A stretch of DNA of 9,637 nt from an uncultured Clostridia bacterium (lineage in GTDB: Bacteria > Bacillota > Clostridia > Acetivibrionales > CALMWN01). This document shows, piece by piece, positions 1 to 5,995 of the stretch. The notes under the pieces are model-generated. The model did not search any database and was not told the DNA's origin. It was given only the letters and a program-made list of their open reading frames with translations. The DNA lies in assembly GCA_937873555.1 (NCBI GenBank), contig CALMWN010000167.1:1-9637 (forward strand), written 5' to 3'. A program made the position numbers and the translations under genes. Position 1 is the first letter of the stretch; every line of letters starts with the position of its first letter.

Positions 1-123
1 GTGGAATACGGTCTGATCCTCGCATTAATCGCAGTTGTGGTTATTTTGGCGCTCACCGGGCTTGGAACAAAGATTTCAGACTTATTCACCGGTATAACAG
101 GTAAATTGGTACCTCCATCATAA
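1..123 (+). CDS. flp: Flp-family major pilin, C-terminal part (5' end outside window)
   Basis: Forty codons before the TAA at 121-123 read VEYGLILALIAVVVILALTG and continue into a short polar tail. This is the hydrophobic N-terminal helix of Flp/Fap pilins, whose mature protein begins shortly before a conserved Glu-Tyr pair; that pair is the 2nd and 3rd residue seen here. The start codon, the short basic leader and the prepilin peptidase cleavage site lie upstream of the window, and the GTG at position 1 is an internal Val codon. Flp pilins are typically 50-80 residues, so most of the mature protein is present. In the Tad system Flp polymerises into the pilus fibre after cleavage by TadV/CpaA. 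The gene is followed by an intrinsic terminator and then tadE. Family assignment is secure from the motif and from the Tad genes downstream. Confidence 0.9.
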   Translation: MEYGLILALIAVVVILALTGLGTKISDLFTGITGKLVPPS

Positions 124-148
124 GCTCAACTACAAACTTGTGTACAAT

Positions 149-154
149 TATAAT
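149..154 (+). promoter_or_regulatory. Possible -10 box upstream of tadE
   Basis: TATAAT at 149-154 is a perfect match to the sigma-A -10 consensus. The hexamer 17 nt upstream (TCAACT, 126-131) matches the -35 consensus at only three of six positions, and there is no extended -10 TGn. If active, transcription would start near 161, at the base of the terminator hairpin, and would drive tadE and the rest of the operon independently of the pilin promoter. A chance match in an AT-rich gap is possible. Confidence 0.3.
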
Positions 155-162
155 CCTAGCAG

Positions 163-194
163 GCTCTACTTGTTTTACAGGTGGAGCTTTTTTT
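163..194 (+). terminator. Rho-independent terminator between flp and tadE
   Basis: GCTCTACTTG (163-172) pairs with CAGGTGGAGC (178-187) around a TTTTA loop, giving a 10-bp stem with two G-T wobbles, followed directly by seven T residues (188-194). It lies 39 nt after the pilin stop codon and 20 nt before the tadE start. The expected effect is to end most pilin transcripts here, with read-through supplying the assembly genes. Alternatively, a transcript starting at about 161 would carry the hairpin at its 5' end. Confidence 0.85.
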
Positions 195-200
195 CAAAAT

Positions 201-204
201 GGAG
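201..204 (+). promoter_or_regulatory. Ribosome binding site that fixes the tadE start
   Basis: GGAG sits 10 nt before the ATG at 215. The longer open frame from 140 would run through the terminator hairpin and has no Shine-Dalgarno sequence, so 215 is chosen. Confidence 0.6.
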
Positions 205-214
205 ATGCTCTGAT

Positions 215-604
215 ATGAAGATATTTAGGAACAAAAAAGGGCAGTCAATTGTGGAAGCTGCCCTTATTCTGCCTGTATTGCTCATGATTCTTCTGATGAT
301 ATTCGAAATCGGCAGGATATTCAATGCTGACCTTATAATAACACAAGCTTCCAGGGAAGGCGCAAGAAAAGCCATAGTAGGAGCTGACGATACCGAGATA
401 GCAAACGTGATCAGCTCTGCGGCATCAACATTGGCACAGGACACAATGTTTATAGTAATCACCCCTCGGAAGGATGACAGATACCCCGGAGATGCGGTTA
501 CAGTGGAGGTGCAGTACAAGGTAAAGCTATATACTCCTATTATAAGCAGCATGATAACCAATCCGTTCCCGATATCTTCAAAGACAGTGATGCGGTATGA
601 ATAA
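215..604 (+). CDS. tadE: TadE-family pseudopilin of the Tad pilus
   Basis: This 129-residue protein has a short basic start (MKIFRNKKG), then a hydrophobic segment at about residues 12-36 that includes the TadE hallmark EAALILPVLL, and then a roughly 90-residue extracytoplasmic part. G9 followed by Q10 with Glu at E14 matches the prepilin peptidase pattern (cleavage after Gly, Glu at +5). This agrees with published work on Aggregatibacter in which TadE is processed by the TadV peptidase. The family supports Flp pilus assembly as a minor pilin. Further upstream in-frame starts are rejected because they overlap the terminator and add a non-conserved peptide. The next gene follows after 21 nt. 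The TadE assignment is firm; the cleavage itself is predicted from the motif. Confidence 0.9.
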   Translation: MKIFRNKKGQSIVEAALILPVLLMILLMIFEIGRIFNADLIITQASREGARKAIVGADDTEIANVISSAASTLAQDTMFIVITPRKDDRYPGDAVTVEVQYKVKLYTPIISSMITNPFPISSKTVMRYE

Positions 605-625
605 CTCTTGCAGGGTGGTGAATTA

Positions 626-1537
626 ATGAGAGGTTTTCTTGGAAATCAGAAAGGTACAACCCTTGTCATTGCGGCAGTGACGCTGTCGGCGCTGTTAGGA
701 ATTGTTGCCCTGGTTTCCGATATTGGCCTTGCATACCTTGAGAAGCAGAAGCTGGATAATGCGGTGGATGCAGCGGCACTTGCTGCAGTACAGGCACTGA
801 AAGACGGCCAGGATGCTGCAAGGGCGGTCGCAGAAGAATATATAACAGCCAATGGCTTTTCCACCGATTCAATGACTGTAAGCTTCCCAGCTGATGGAAA
901 AAGTGTGGAAGTGAGCGATAACAGCAGTGTGAATTTTTATTTCGCCAGGGCTCTCGGCATCAGCAGCACCAGTATCGGCAGCTATGCAAAAGCGTTGATG
1001 GCACCGCTCAGCGGTGTTAAGGGGGCTCGTCCCCTGGCTGTAGAAAAATTTGATTTTCAGTACGGTGTCGGATACACCTTGAAGGTCGGTACCGGGGATG
1101 AATACAGCGGAAATTATGGGGCCGTGGCACTGGGAGGTACCGGTGCAAGCATTTACAAGGATAACATTGAATTCTCCTATGACGGTATGCTCCGGGTGAA
1201 CCAATGGATACAATCCGAGACAGGGAATATGGCCGGCCCTACTAAAACCGGCATTGATTATCTTTTACACCAGTGTCCCCATGTGCCCAGGTGCGACATC
1301 AGTCATTTTGATCCTACCTGCCCCATGGTCATTACCGTTCCCATAGTGAACACCCTGCAGGTAAACGGAAGAGGCGAGATTCAGATAGTCGGTTTTGCCC
1401 AGTTCCTTTTAAAGGGTATTGAAGACAAGGGTGGCCATGCAGATGTGACCGGGTGGTTCATTAAAAACACGGTTGTTGGTGAAAATGACCCTAATGCCCA
1501 GGATTTTGGAGTGTATTCAATAAAATTGATAAAGTAG
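626..1537 (+). CDS. TadG-related membrane-anchored Tad pilus protein
   Basis: The protein has 303 residues. The N-terminus (NQKGTTLVIAAVTLSALLGIV...) has one membrane helix at about residues 11-36. After it comes the typical helical stretch of the TadE/TadG-like family, with QKLDNAVDAAALAAVQAL near residues 42-59; this is the DUF2134/PF13400-type N-terminus seen in TadG relatives. Residues from about 130 onward form a separate, probably extracellular domain with an ETGNMAGPT motif and three cysteines (C217, C223, C232). Unlike TadE, the position five residues after the basic segment's glycine (G10) is Ile15, not Glu, so prepilin peptidase processing is not expected. The start at ATG 626, behind GGTGG, is preferred over the upstream in-frame TTG at 608, which lacks a suitable site. 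Its exact role in pilus assembly or surface anchoring is not known from sequence. It is smaller than many proteobacterial TadG proteins, which carry a von Willebrand A domain; I see none here. Confidence 0.8.
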   Translation: MRGFLGNQKGTTLVIAAVTLSALLGIVALVSDIGLAYLEKQKLDNAVDAAALAAVQALKDGQDAARAVAEEYITANGFSTDSMTVSFPADGKSVEVSDNSSVNFYFARALGISSTSIGSYAKALMAPLSGVKGARPLAVEKFDFQYGVGYTLKVGTGDEYSGNYGAVALGGTGASIYKDNIEFSYDGMLRVNQWIQSETGNMAGPTKTGIDYLLHQCPHVPRCDISHFDPTCPMVITVPIVNTLQVNGRGEIQIVGFAQFLLKGIEDKGGHADVTGWFIKNTVVGENDPNAQDFGVYSIKLIK

Positions 1538-1555
1538 AAATTTGGAGGTCAAAAG

Positions 1556-2299
1556 ATGGCTGGCAAAAAAATACTGCTGATGGCTCTGGTCTTTGCAATT
1601 GCAGCTTCCGCCCTGGTATACACATATGTCTCGCAATCCGGGAAGCCTGCGAAAGAGCCTGAGTACTCAAATGTGCTGGTTGCATTGAAAAACATTGAAA
1701 AGAATGCAGTGATAACACCAAATGATGTTAAGACAGTCAGAATGATTAAAAGCTATATAAATCAAAAGGCTGTTGCAAGTACCGATAAAATTCTTGGTAA
1801 AAGGGCCAGAGAGCGAATCCTTGAAGGCGAACAGATATTGGAAGACAGGATAGCCGACAGAGAAAAACAGGTTATGGCTTATAACATTCCAGAAGGAAAG
1901 CGTGCGGTATCCATTAAGGTCAATGAAGCACTGGAGGTCGGAGACTTTGTCCGTCCCGGCGATTACGTGGATATTCTTGCCACCTTTGAGAAATATGATG
2001 TTGAAGACAGCAGCCCAAAGATAACCTATCCAAAAACAACGAAGACGATACTTCAGAATATCATGGTGCTGGGTGTGGGACAGCTCATGGATATACCGGA
2101 TAAGTCAAAGGCCGGCCTGCCCAAAACCATTACCCTGGCAGTAACTCCGGATGAGGCGGAAAAGCTGGTTTTCGGTGAAGAGGCAGGAGTCCTGAGAATG
2201 GCATTAAGGCCCGTAGGGGATAACAAAACCAATACAACCTCCGGAATAGTCAGGGAGGATGTCGCAGCAACCAGGAGCAAGGGAGGACTTTCAAGGTAA
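1556..2299 (+). CDS. cpaB: CpaB/RcpC-type Tad pilus assembly protein with SAF domain
   Basis: This 247-residue protein has a membrane helix at about residues 5-25. A SAF domain follows at about 38-100 (VLVALKNIEKNAVITPNDV, then LGKRARERILEGEQIL). An RcpC-type domain runs from about 107 to 220 (IPEGKRAVSIKV, VGDFVRPGDYVDIL, ITLAVTPDEAEKLVF). This is the usual architecture of CpaB/RcpC, and the length is usual or slightly short. In diderms RcpC works with the RcpA/CpaC secretin. No secretin gene follows here, so in this organism it probably acts at the membrane or in the cell wall. The start is clear: GGAGG at 1544-1548 lies 7 nt before the ATG. The final 30 residues are polar and low in conservation signals. 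The gene sits 18 nt after the tadG-like gene and 28 nt before the receiver-ATPase gene. Confidence 0.92.
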   Translation: MAGKKILLMALVFAIAASALVYTYVSQSGKPAKEPEYSNVLVALKNIEKNAVITPNDVKTVRMIKSYINQKAVASTDKILGKRARERILEGEQILEDRIADREKQVMAYNIPEGKRAVSIKVNEALEVGDFVRPGDYVDILATFEKYDVEDSSPKITYPKTTKTILQNIMVLGVGQLMDIPDKSKAGLPKTITLAVTPDEAEKLVFGEEAGVLRMALRPVGDNKTNTTSGIVREDVAATRSKGGLSR

Positions 2300-2311
2300 T
2301 ATTATCCTTTT

Positions 2312-2316
2312 GGAGG
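2312..2316 (+). promoter_or_regulatory. Ribosome binding site that fixes the cpaE start
   Basis: GGAGG ends 11 nt before the ATG at 2328. The in-frame start at 2259 would overlap cpaB by 41 nt and add 23 residues before the receiver domain with no matching site. The receiver begins right after the chosen start (EDKIKVVIADD). Confidence 0.7.
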
Positions 2317-2327
2317 AATTGATTGAA

Positions 2328-3530
2328 ATGGAAGACAAGATTAAAGTGGTTATCGCTGACGATATAAGAGAAACCAGGCAGAATATAAGAGCCCTCCTCT
2401 CCTTCGATGAAAGGATCGAGGTCATAGGAGAGGCGGAAAACGGCGAAGATGCAATTTTCCTTGCCCGTGAAGCCCACCCTGATATAATCCTCATGGATGT
2501 AAACATGCCTGTTAAAAACGGTATCAAGGCAACAGAGGAAATATCCCTGGAATCGCCCGAAACTTCCGTCATAGTGATATCGGTACAAAGTGAGCAGGAA
2601 TACATGCGCAAAGCAATGGCGGCAGGGGCAAGGGATTATATCGCCAAACCCTTCTCAGATGAAGACCTTATCAACACAATCATAAGAACCTATAACATGG
2701 AAGAAAGAAGAAGGCAGAAAACAACAGAAATCAAGGCTGATGAAGTAATAGATTCCAAAGTCATAACCGTTTTCAGCACAAAGGGAGGTGTAGGTAAAAC
2801 TACCATTGCATCAAATCTGGCAGTGACAATTGCAAGACAGACTAAAAAAAGGGTGGCACTCCTGGACCTTGATTTGTTTTTCGGGAATGTGGCCATACAC
2901 CTGAATGTGTCCTCAAAGGCAAACATAAGCGAACTGGTAAAGGTTATAGGCAGCCTGGACGTTGACCTTGTGGAGGATTTTCTGGTGTCCCATTTTTCAG
3001 GTGTAAGGGTGCTTGCAGCTCCCAACAAGCCGGAATATGCCGAGTATATAACGCCCCAGCATATTGAAAAAATCCTTGCAGTATTAAGAAAAAAATACCA
3101 TTACATAATTATTGATACTGCACAGAGCTTTGGTGAAAACACACTGGCTGTCCTGGATGCTTCTGAAAAAATACTCTTTGTTTCAACAATGGACCTGCCT
3201 GCCATAAAGAACATAAATACTGGCCTTGAGCTTATGAAAACGCTGAAATATCCCGACTCAAAAATCCACATAGTATTGAACCGGGTGTCAGAACAATTCG
3301 GAGTAAAATATTCCGATTTTGAAAACGCTGTAAAGCACAAGATTTGGGCGGCAATACCGGAAGACAATACAACAGTGATAAATTCGGTAAACAAGGGATT
3401 GCCCTTTGTCATGACACGGTCTGTCACACAGGTTTCAAAAAAAGTTTACGAAATGGGCACAAAACTTACAGCATCACAAAATCAAGCCTTGAATGAAAAG
3501 AGATTTCTACAGCGCATACTGGGATTTTAG
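2328..3530 (+). CDS. cpaE: Response-regulator receiver fused to CpaE/TadZ-type ATPase
   Basis: The 400-residue protein has two parts. Residues 4-122 are a CheY-like receiver with the acidic pair D11/D12, phospho-acceptor D57 (LMDVNMP), S85 at the Thr/Ser position and K107 in the KPF motif, so every residue needed for phosphorylation is present. After a charged linker, residues 144-400 are a ParA/MinD-type ATPase: deviant Walker A KGGVGKTT at 152-159, an A' region with D180 and D182 (ALLDLDLFFG), and a switch II/Walker B region around D263 (YIIIDTA). CpaE/TadZ proteins place the Tad machinery in the cell and recruit TadA; many have a degenerate receiver-like domain instead. No histidine kinase lies in the window. 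A stand-alone MinD or response regulator is excluded by the fusion and by the flanking cpaB and tadA. The tadA gene starts 29 nt later. Confidence 0.92.
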   Translation: MEDKIKVVIADDIRETRQNIRALLSFDERIEVIGEAENGEDAIFLAREAHPDIILMDVNMPVKNGIKATEEISLESPETSVIVISVQSEQEYMRKAMAAGARDYIAKPFSDEDLINTIIRTYNMEERRRQKTTEIKADEVIDSKVITVFSTKGGVGKTTIASNLAVTIARQTKKRVALLDLDLFFGNVAIHLNVSSKANISELVKVIGSLDVDLVEDFLVSHFSGVRVLAAPNKPEYAEYITPQHIEKILAVLRKKYHYIIIDTAQSFGENTLAVLDASEKILFVSTMDLPAIKNINTGLELMKTLKYPDSKIHIVLNRVSEQFGVKYSDFENAVKHKIWAAIPEDNTTVINSVNKGLPFVMTRSVTQVSKKVYEMGTKLTASQNQALNEKRFLQRILGF

Positions 3531-3546
3531 ATATAAGCTGAAATAT

Positions 3547-3552
3547 GGGAGG
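3547..3552 (+). promoter_or_regulatory. Ribosome binding site that fixes the tadA start
   Basis: GGGAGG lies 7 nt before ATG 3560. The in-frame ATG at 3545 overlaps this site and is therefore unlikely to be used. Confidence 0.75.
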
Positions 3553-3559
3553 TTTTAAC

Positions 3560-4900
3560 ATGTCCCTGCTGCAAAGGATTGAGAACGGAAAAAATTCCGT
3601 AACCGAGGAAATTAATGCTTCCAGAAGAGTAAAAAAAACCCCCGCTACGGAAAAAAACGATCCGAACGAAGATTTGAAAAAGAAATTGATGGACAGGCTT
3701 ATTAATGAAATTGCTTCTGAAGATATCAGCGGTAATGAAGATATTCAGGATGTAGAGAAAAAGTTTTCTTCTCTTGTCGATAAGATTTTGACCGAAGAGA
3801 ACATTGTACTTCCCCGTAATGCCAGGCAAAAGCTCACAACGGACATAATTGACGATACCATAGGCTTCGGCCCCATCAACTCCCTCGTCAATGATCCCGA
3901 GGTTTCTGAAATCATGGTTAACGGCCCGAATATGGTTTATGTGGAACAAAAGGGAAAGCTGGTATTGACCGGTGTCACCTTCAGGGATAATGAACATGTA
4001 ATGCACATAATCGAAAAAATCGTATCGCCCCTGGGAAGAAGAATAGATGAAAGCTCCCCCATGGTTGACGCGAGGCTCCCCAACGGGTCAAGGGTTAATG
4101 CCATTATCCCCCCTCTTGCCATTGACGGGCCGACAATAACCATAAGGAAGTTTTCCGAAAACCCGCTTCAGGTCAGTGATCTCATAAACTACAATACAAT
4201 GGACGCCAGCATGGCCAAATTCCTTAAAGCCTGCATAAATGCGCGATTGAATATAGTTGTATCGGGAGGTACCGGCAGCGGTAAGACCACCACCTTAAAT
4301 GTTCTGTCCTCCTTTATACCCTCCGATGAAAGGATCGTAACCATAGAGGATGCTGCAGAACTCCAGCTCGGGCAGGAGCATGTAATACGGCTTGAAACCA
4401 GGCCCCCAAACATAGAAGGCAAGGGGGCGATAACTATAAGGGACCTTGTAAAAAATTCACTGCGTATGCGGCCTGACCGTATTATTGTCGGAGAAGTCAG
4501 GGGCGGTGAAGCGCTGGATATGCTACAGGCAATGAATACCGGCCACGACGGCTCCCTGACTACAGGCCATGCCAATACACCCAGGGATATGCTGGCCCGT
4601 CTTGAAACAATGGTATTGATGGCAGGCATGGATCTGCCGGTAAGGGCAATAAGAGAGCAGATAGCCTCTGCCGTAGATTTGATAGTCCAGCAGTCAAGAT
4701 TAAAGGACGGCAGCAGGAAAATAACACATATTACCGAAGTGGTAGGAATGGAAAGCGAAATAATAACATTACAGGATATATATATATACAAACAACACGG
4801 CAAGGATGAAACCGGCAGGATAAAAGGAGAATTCGTATATACCGGCATAAAACCGAAATTCATGGAAAAGCTCGAAAGCATGGGCATTTCACTTATGTGA
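3560..4900 (+). CDS. tadA: TadA/CpaF secretion ATPase of the Tad pilus
   Basis: This 446-residue protein is a GspE/PilT/VirB11-superfamily ATPase of the CpaF/TadA group. A charged, helical N-terminal region covers about 1-90. The N-terminal domain at about 95-200 holds IGFGPINSLVNDPEVSEIMV and ARLPNGSRVNAIIPP. The ATPase core has Walker A GGTGSGKT (236-243, catalytic K242), an Asp box with E263/D264 (VTIEDAAELQL), the ETRPPNIEGKG segment, Walker B RIIVGEVRGGE (307-317) and a His box with H329 and H337 (GSLTTGHANT). All catalytic motifs are intact and the length is typical. It should form a cytoplasmic hexamer that powers Flp pilus assembly through TadB/TadC. The stop codon lies inside a perfect inverted repeat (4884-4905). 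A 13-nt AT run at 4776-4788 falls in the coding sequence. Confidence 0.97.
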   Translation: MSLLQRIENGKNSVTEEINASRRVKKTPATEKNDPNEDLKKKLMDRLINEIASEDISGNEDIQDVEKKFSSLVDKILTEENIVLPRNARQKLTTDIIDDTIGFGPINSLVNDPEVSEIMVNGPNMVYVEQKGKLVLTGVTFRDNEHVMHIIEKIVSPLGRRIDESSPMVDARLPNGSRVNAIIPPLAIDGPTITIRKFSENPLQVSDLINYNTMDASMAKFLKACINARLNIVVSGGTGSGKTTTLNVLSSFIPSDERIVTIEDAAELQLGQEHVIRLETRPPNIEGKGAITIRDLVKNSLRMRPDRIIVGEVRGGEALDMLQAMNTGHDGSLTTGHANTPRDMLARLETMVLMAGMDLPVRAIREQIASAVDLIVQQSRLKDGSRKITHITEVVGMESEIITLQDIYIYKQHGKDETGRIKGEFVYTGIKPKFMEKLESMGISLM

Positions 4901-4905
4901 AATGC
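4884..4905 (+). repeat. Perfect inverted repeat spanning the tadA stop codon
   Basis: GCATTTCAC (4884-4892) and GTGAAATGC (4897-4905) are exact reverse complements around a TTAT loop, and the tadA TGA (4898-4900) lies in the downstream arm. No T run follows directly; a T-rich stretch begins only about 12 nt later. It looks like an intercistronic mRNA hairpin that could tune stability or read-through into tadB, not a classic terminator. Confidence 0.7.
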
Positions 4906-4948
4906 TGACTGTTGACTTTATTATTTATTTTTATCAGGGTGATGATTT

Positions 4949-5929
4949 ATGCTGATTATTATCATTATATTTGTTTTTACAGCCGCTTTCCTGGGCTGTT
5001 ATGCCATATTATCCCCGATATTCAATAAAGCTGATGTTATCGGCAGGCTGAGAAAATATGACAGCTCAAAAGCTCCCCAGGGTAGTTCCTCCGATCAGAA
5101 TGCAAAAATGCATAATGTCAGCGAACTACTGAGGGTCATCCTGAATACTGTCAAGGATGTCGGCAATCTGAAAATATTTGACCGCTACAGGAAAAACATC
5201 CAGGCAGAGCTCTGGAAGGCCCATATCCCGCTAAAGGGAGAGGAATTCATAGTGTTAAGCCTTGCGGCTTCTCTGGTATCAACATTCGCTGCTGCAGCAG
5301 CTGCAAAAAACATGGTGCTGGCTGTCCCATTCGCTATTGCAGGCTGGCTCATTCCCGGAATATTTGTCAAAGCAAAAAAGAAAAAAAGGCTTAAACTTCT
5401 GAATGAACAGCTGGGTGATACAATCGGCATCATTTCCAACTCCCTTAAATCAGGCTACAGTTTTTTTCAGGCAATTGATACCGTTACCTCGGAGATGTCT
5501 GGCATCATAGCTGAAGAGTTTGCACAGCTGAAAAAGGAAATAAACATCGGGGTGAATACCGAAACTGCTCTTGAAAATCTGGTCGGCCGTGTTGAAAGCG
5601 ACGATATGGAGCTTGTTGTGACTGCCATCCTGATTCAAAGGCAGATAGGCGGAAACCTTGCGGAGATACTGGACAATATTTCCGATACGATAAGGCAGAG
5701 AATAAGGATAAAGGGAGAAATAAAAACCATGACGGCTCAGGGAAGGATCTCCGGAATAATAATTGCTCTTATCCCGCTGATTATGGGACTGGCAATGTTT
5801 GTAATCAATCCGGAATATATAAAATTACTCTTCACAAACAATCTGGGCCTGGCCATGGTTGCTGCTTCCGTTGTAATGGAACTGATAGGCGTGGTATTTA
5901 TCCGCAAAATAGTCAATATTGAATTGTAG
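4949..5929 (+). CDS. tadB: TadB, inner-membrane platform protein of the Tad pilus
   Basis: The 326-residue protein has membrane segments at about 1-22, 100-118, 122-141, 266-286 and 298-319. A cytoplasmic type II secretion F domain (PF00482 type) lies at about 155-285. It contains LNEQLGDTIGIISNSLKSGY, FFQAIDTVTSEM and RQIGGNLAEILDNISDTIR, which are standard for TadB. TadB pairs with TadC as the membrane core on which TadA acts. The ATG at 4949 follows AGGGTGATG at normal spacing and is the first codon of the hydrophobic leader. The gene begins 48 nt after tadA with a hairpin between them, and ends 66 nt before tadC. TadB rather than TadC is chosen from gene order and from the N-terminal helix plus long cytoplasmic loop before the F domain. 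Confidence 0.92.
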   Translation: MLIIIIIFVFTAAFLGCYAILSPIFNKADVIGRLRKYDSSKAPQGSSSDQNAKMHNVSELLRVILNTVKDVGNLKIFDRYRKNIQAELWKAHIPLKGEEFIVLSLAASLVSTFAAAAAAKNMVLAVPFAIAGWLIPGIFVKAKKKKRLKLLNEQLGDTIGIISNSLKSGYSFFQAIDTVTSEMSGIIAEEFAQLKKEINIGVNTETALENLVGRVESDDMELVVTAILIQRQIGGNLAEILDNISDTIRQRIRIKGEIKTMTAQGRISGIIIALIPLIMGLAMFVINPEYIKLLFTNNLGLAMVAASVVMELIGVVFIRKIVNIEL

Positions 5930-5948
5930 AAGACCCGGCATACAGGGT

Positions 5949-5976
5949 GGGATGCAGCTTAAAAAGCTTTGCCCCC
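5949..5976 (+). repeat. Imperfect hairpin between tadB and tadC
   Basis: AGCTT (5956-5960) pairs with AAGCT (5964-5968) over an AAA loop. With a TT bulge and a small internal loop, GC (5954-5955) pairs with GC (5971-5972) and GGG (5949-5951) with the C run at 5973-5976. No T tract follows. It lies just upstream of the tadC ribosome binding site and may be a second intercistronic RNA structure. The pairing is imperfect and could be chance. Confidence 0.35.
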
Positions 5977-5985
5977 GAAAGTTAT

Positions 5986-5990
5986 GGAGG
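5986..5990 (+). promoter_or_regulatory. Ribosome binding site that fixes the tadC start
   Basis: GGAGG lies 5 nt before ATG 5996. The upstream in-frame starts overlap or precede this site and would add a non-hydrophobic extension before the first membrane helix, so they are rejected. Confidence 0.75.
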
Positions 5991-5995
5991 TTAAA

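Noticed and set aside
140..214. Longer start for tadE
   Set aside because: The extra 25 codons run through the terminator hairpin, have no ribosome binding site, and are not TadE-like.
2259..2327. Longer start for the receiver-CpaE gene overlapping cpaB
   Set aside because: It has no ribosome binding site, while the GGAGG at 2312-2316 serves ATG 2328, where the receiver fold begins.
4189..4887. 232-codon open frame antisense to tadA
   Set aside because: It lies entirely opposite a conserved ATPase gene with intact motifs, and its translation is a low-complexity Ser/Ile-rich shadow with no recognisable domain.
4912..4948. TTGACT as a -35 for an internal tadB promoter
   Set aside because: There is no -10 hexamer at 16-18 nt downstream; the following sequence is T-rich with a CAGGGT at that spacing.
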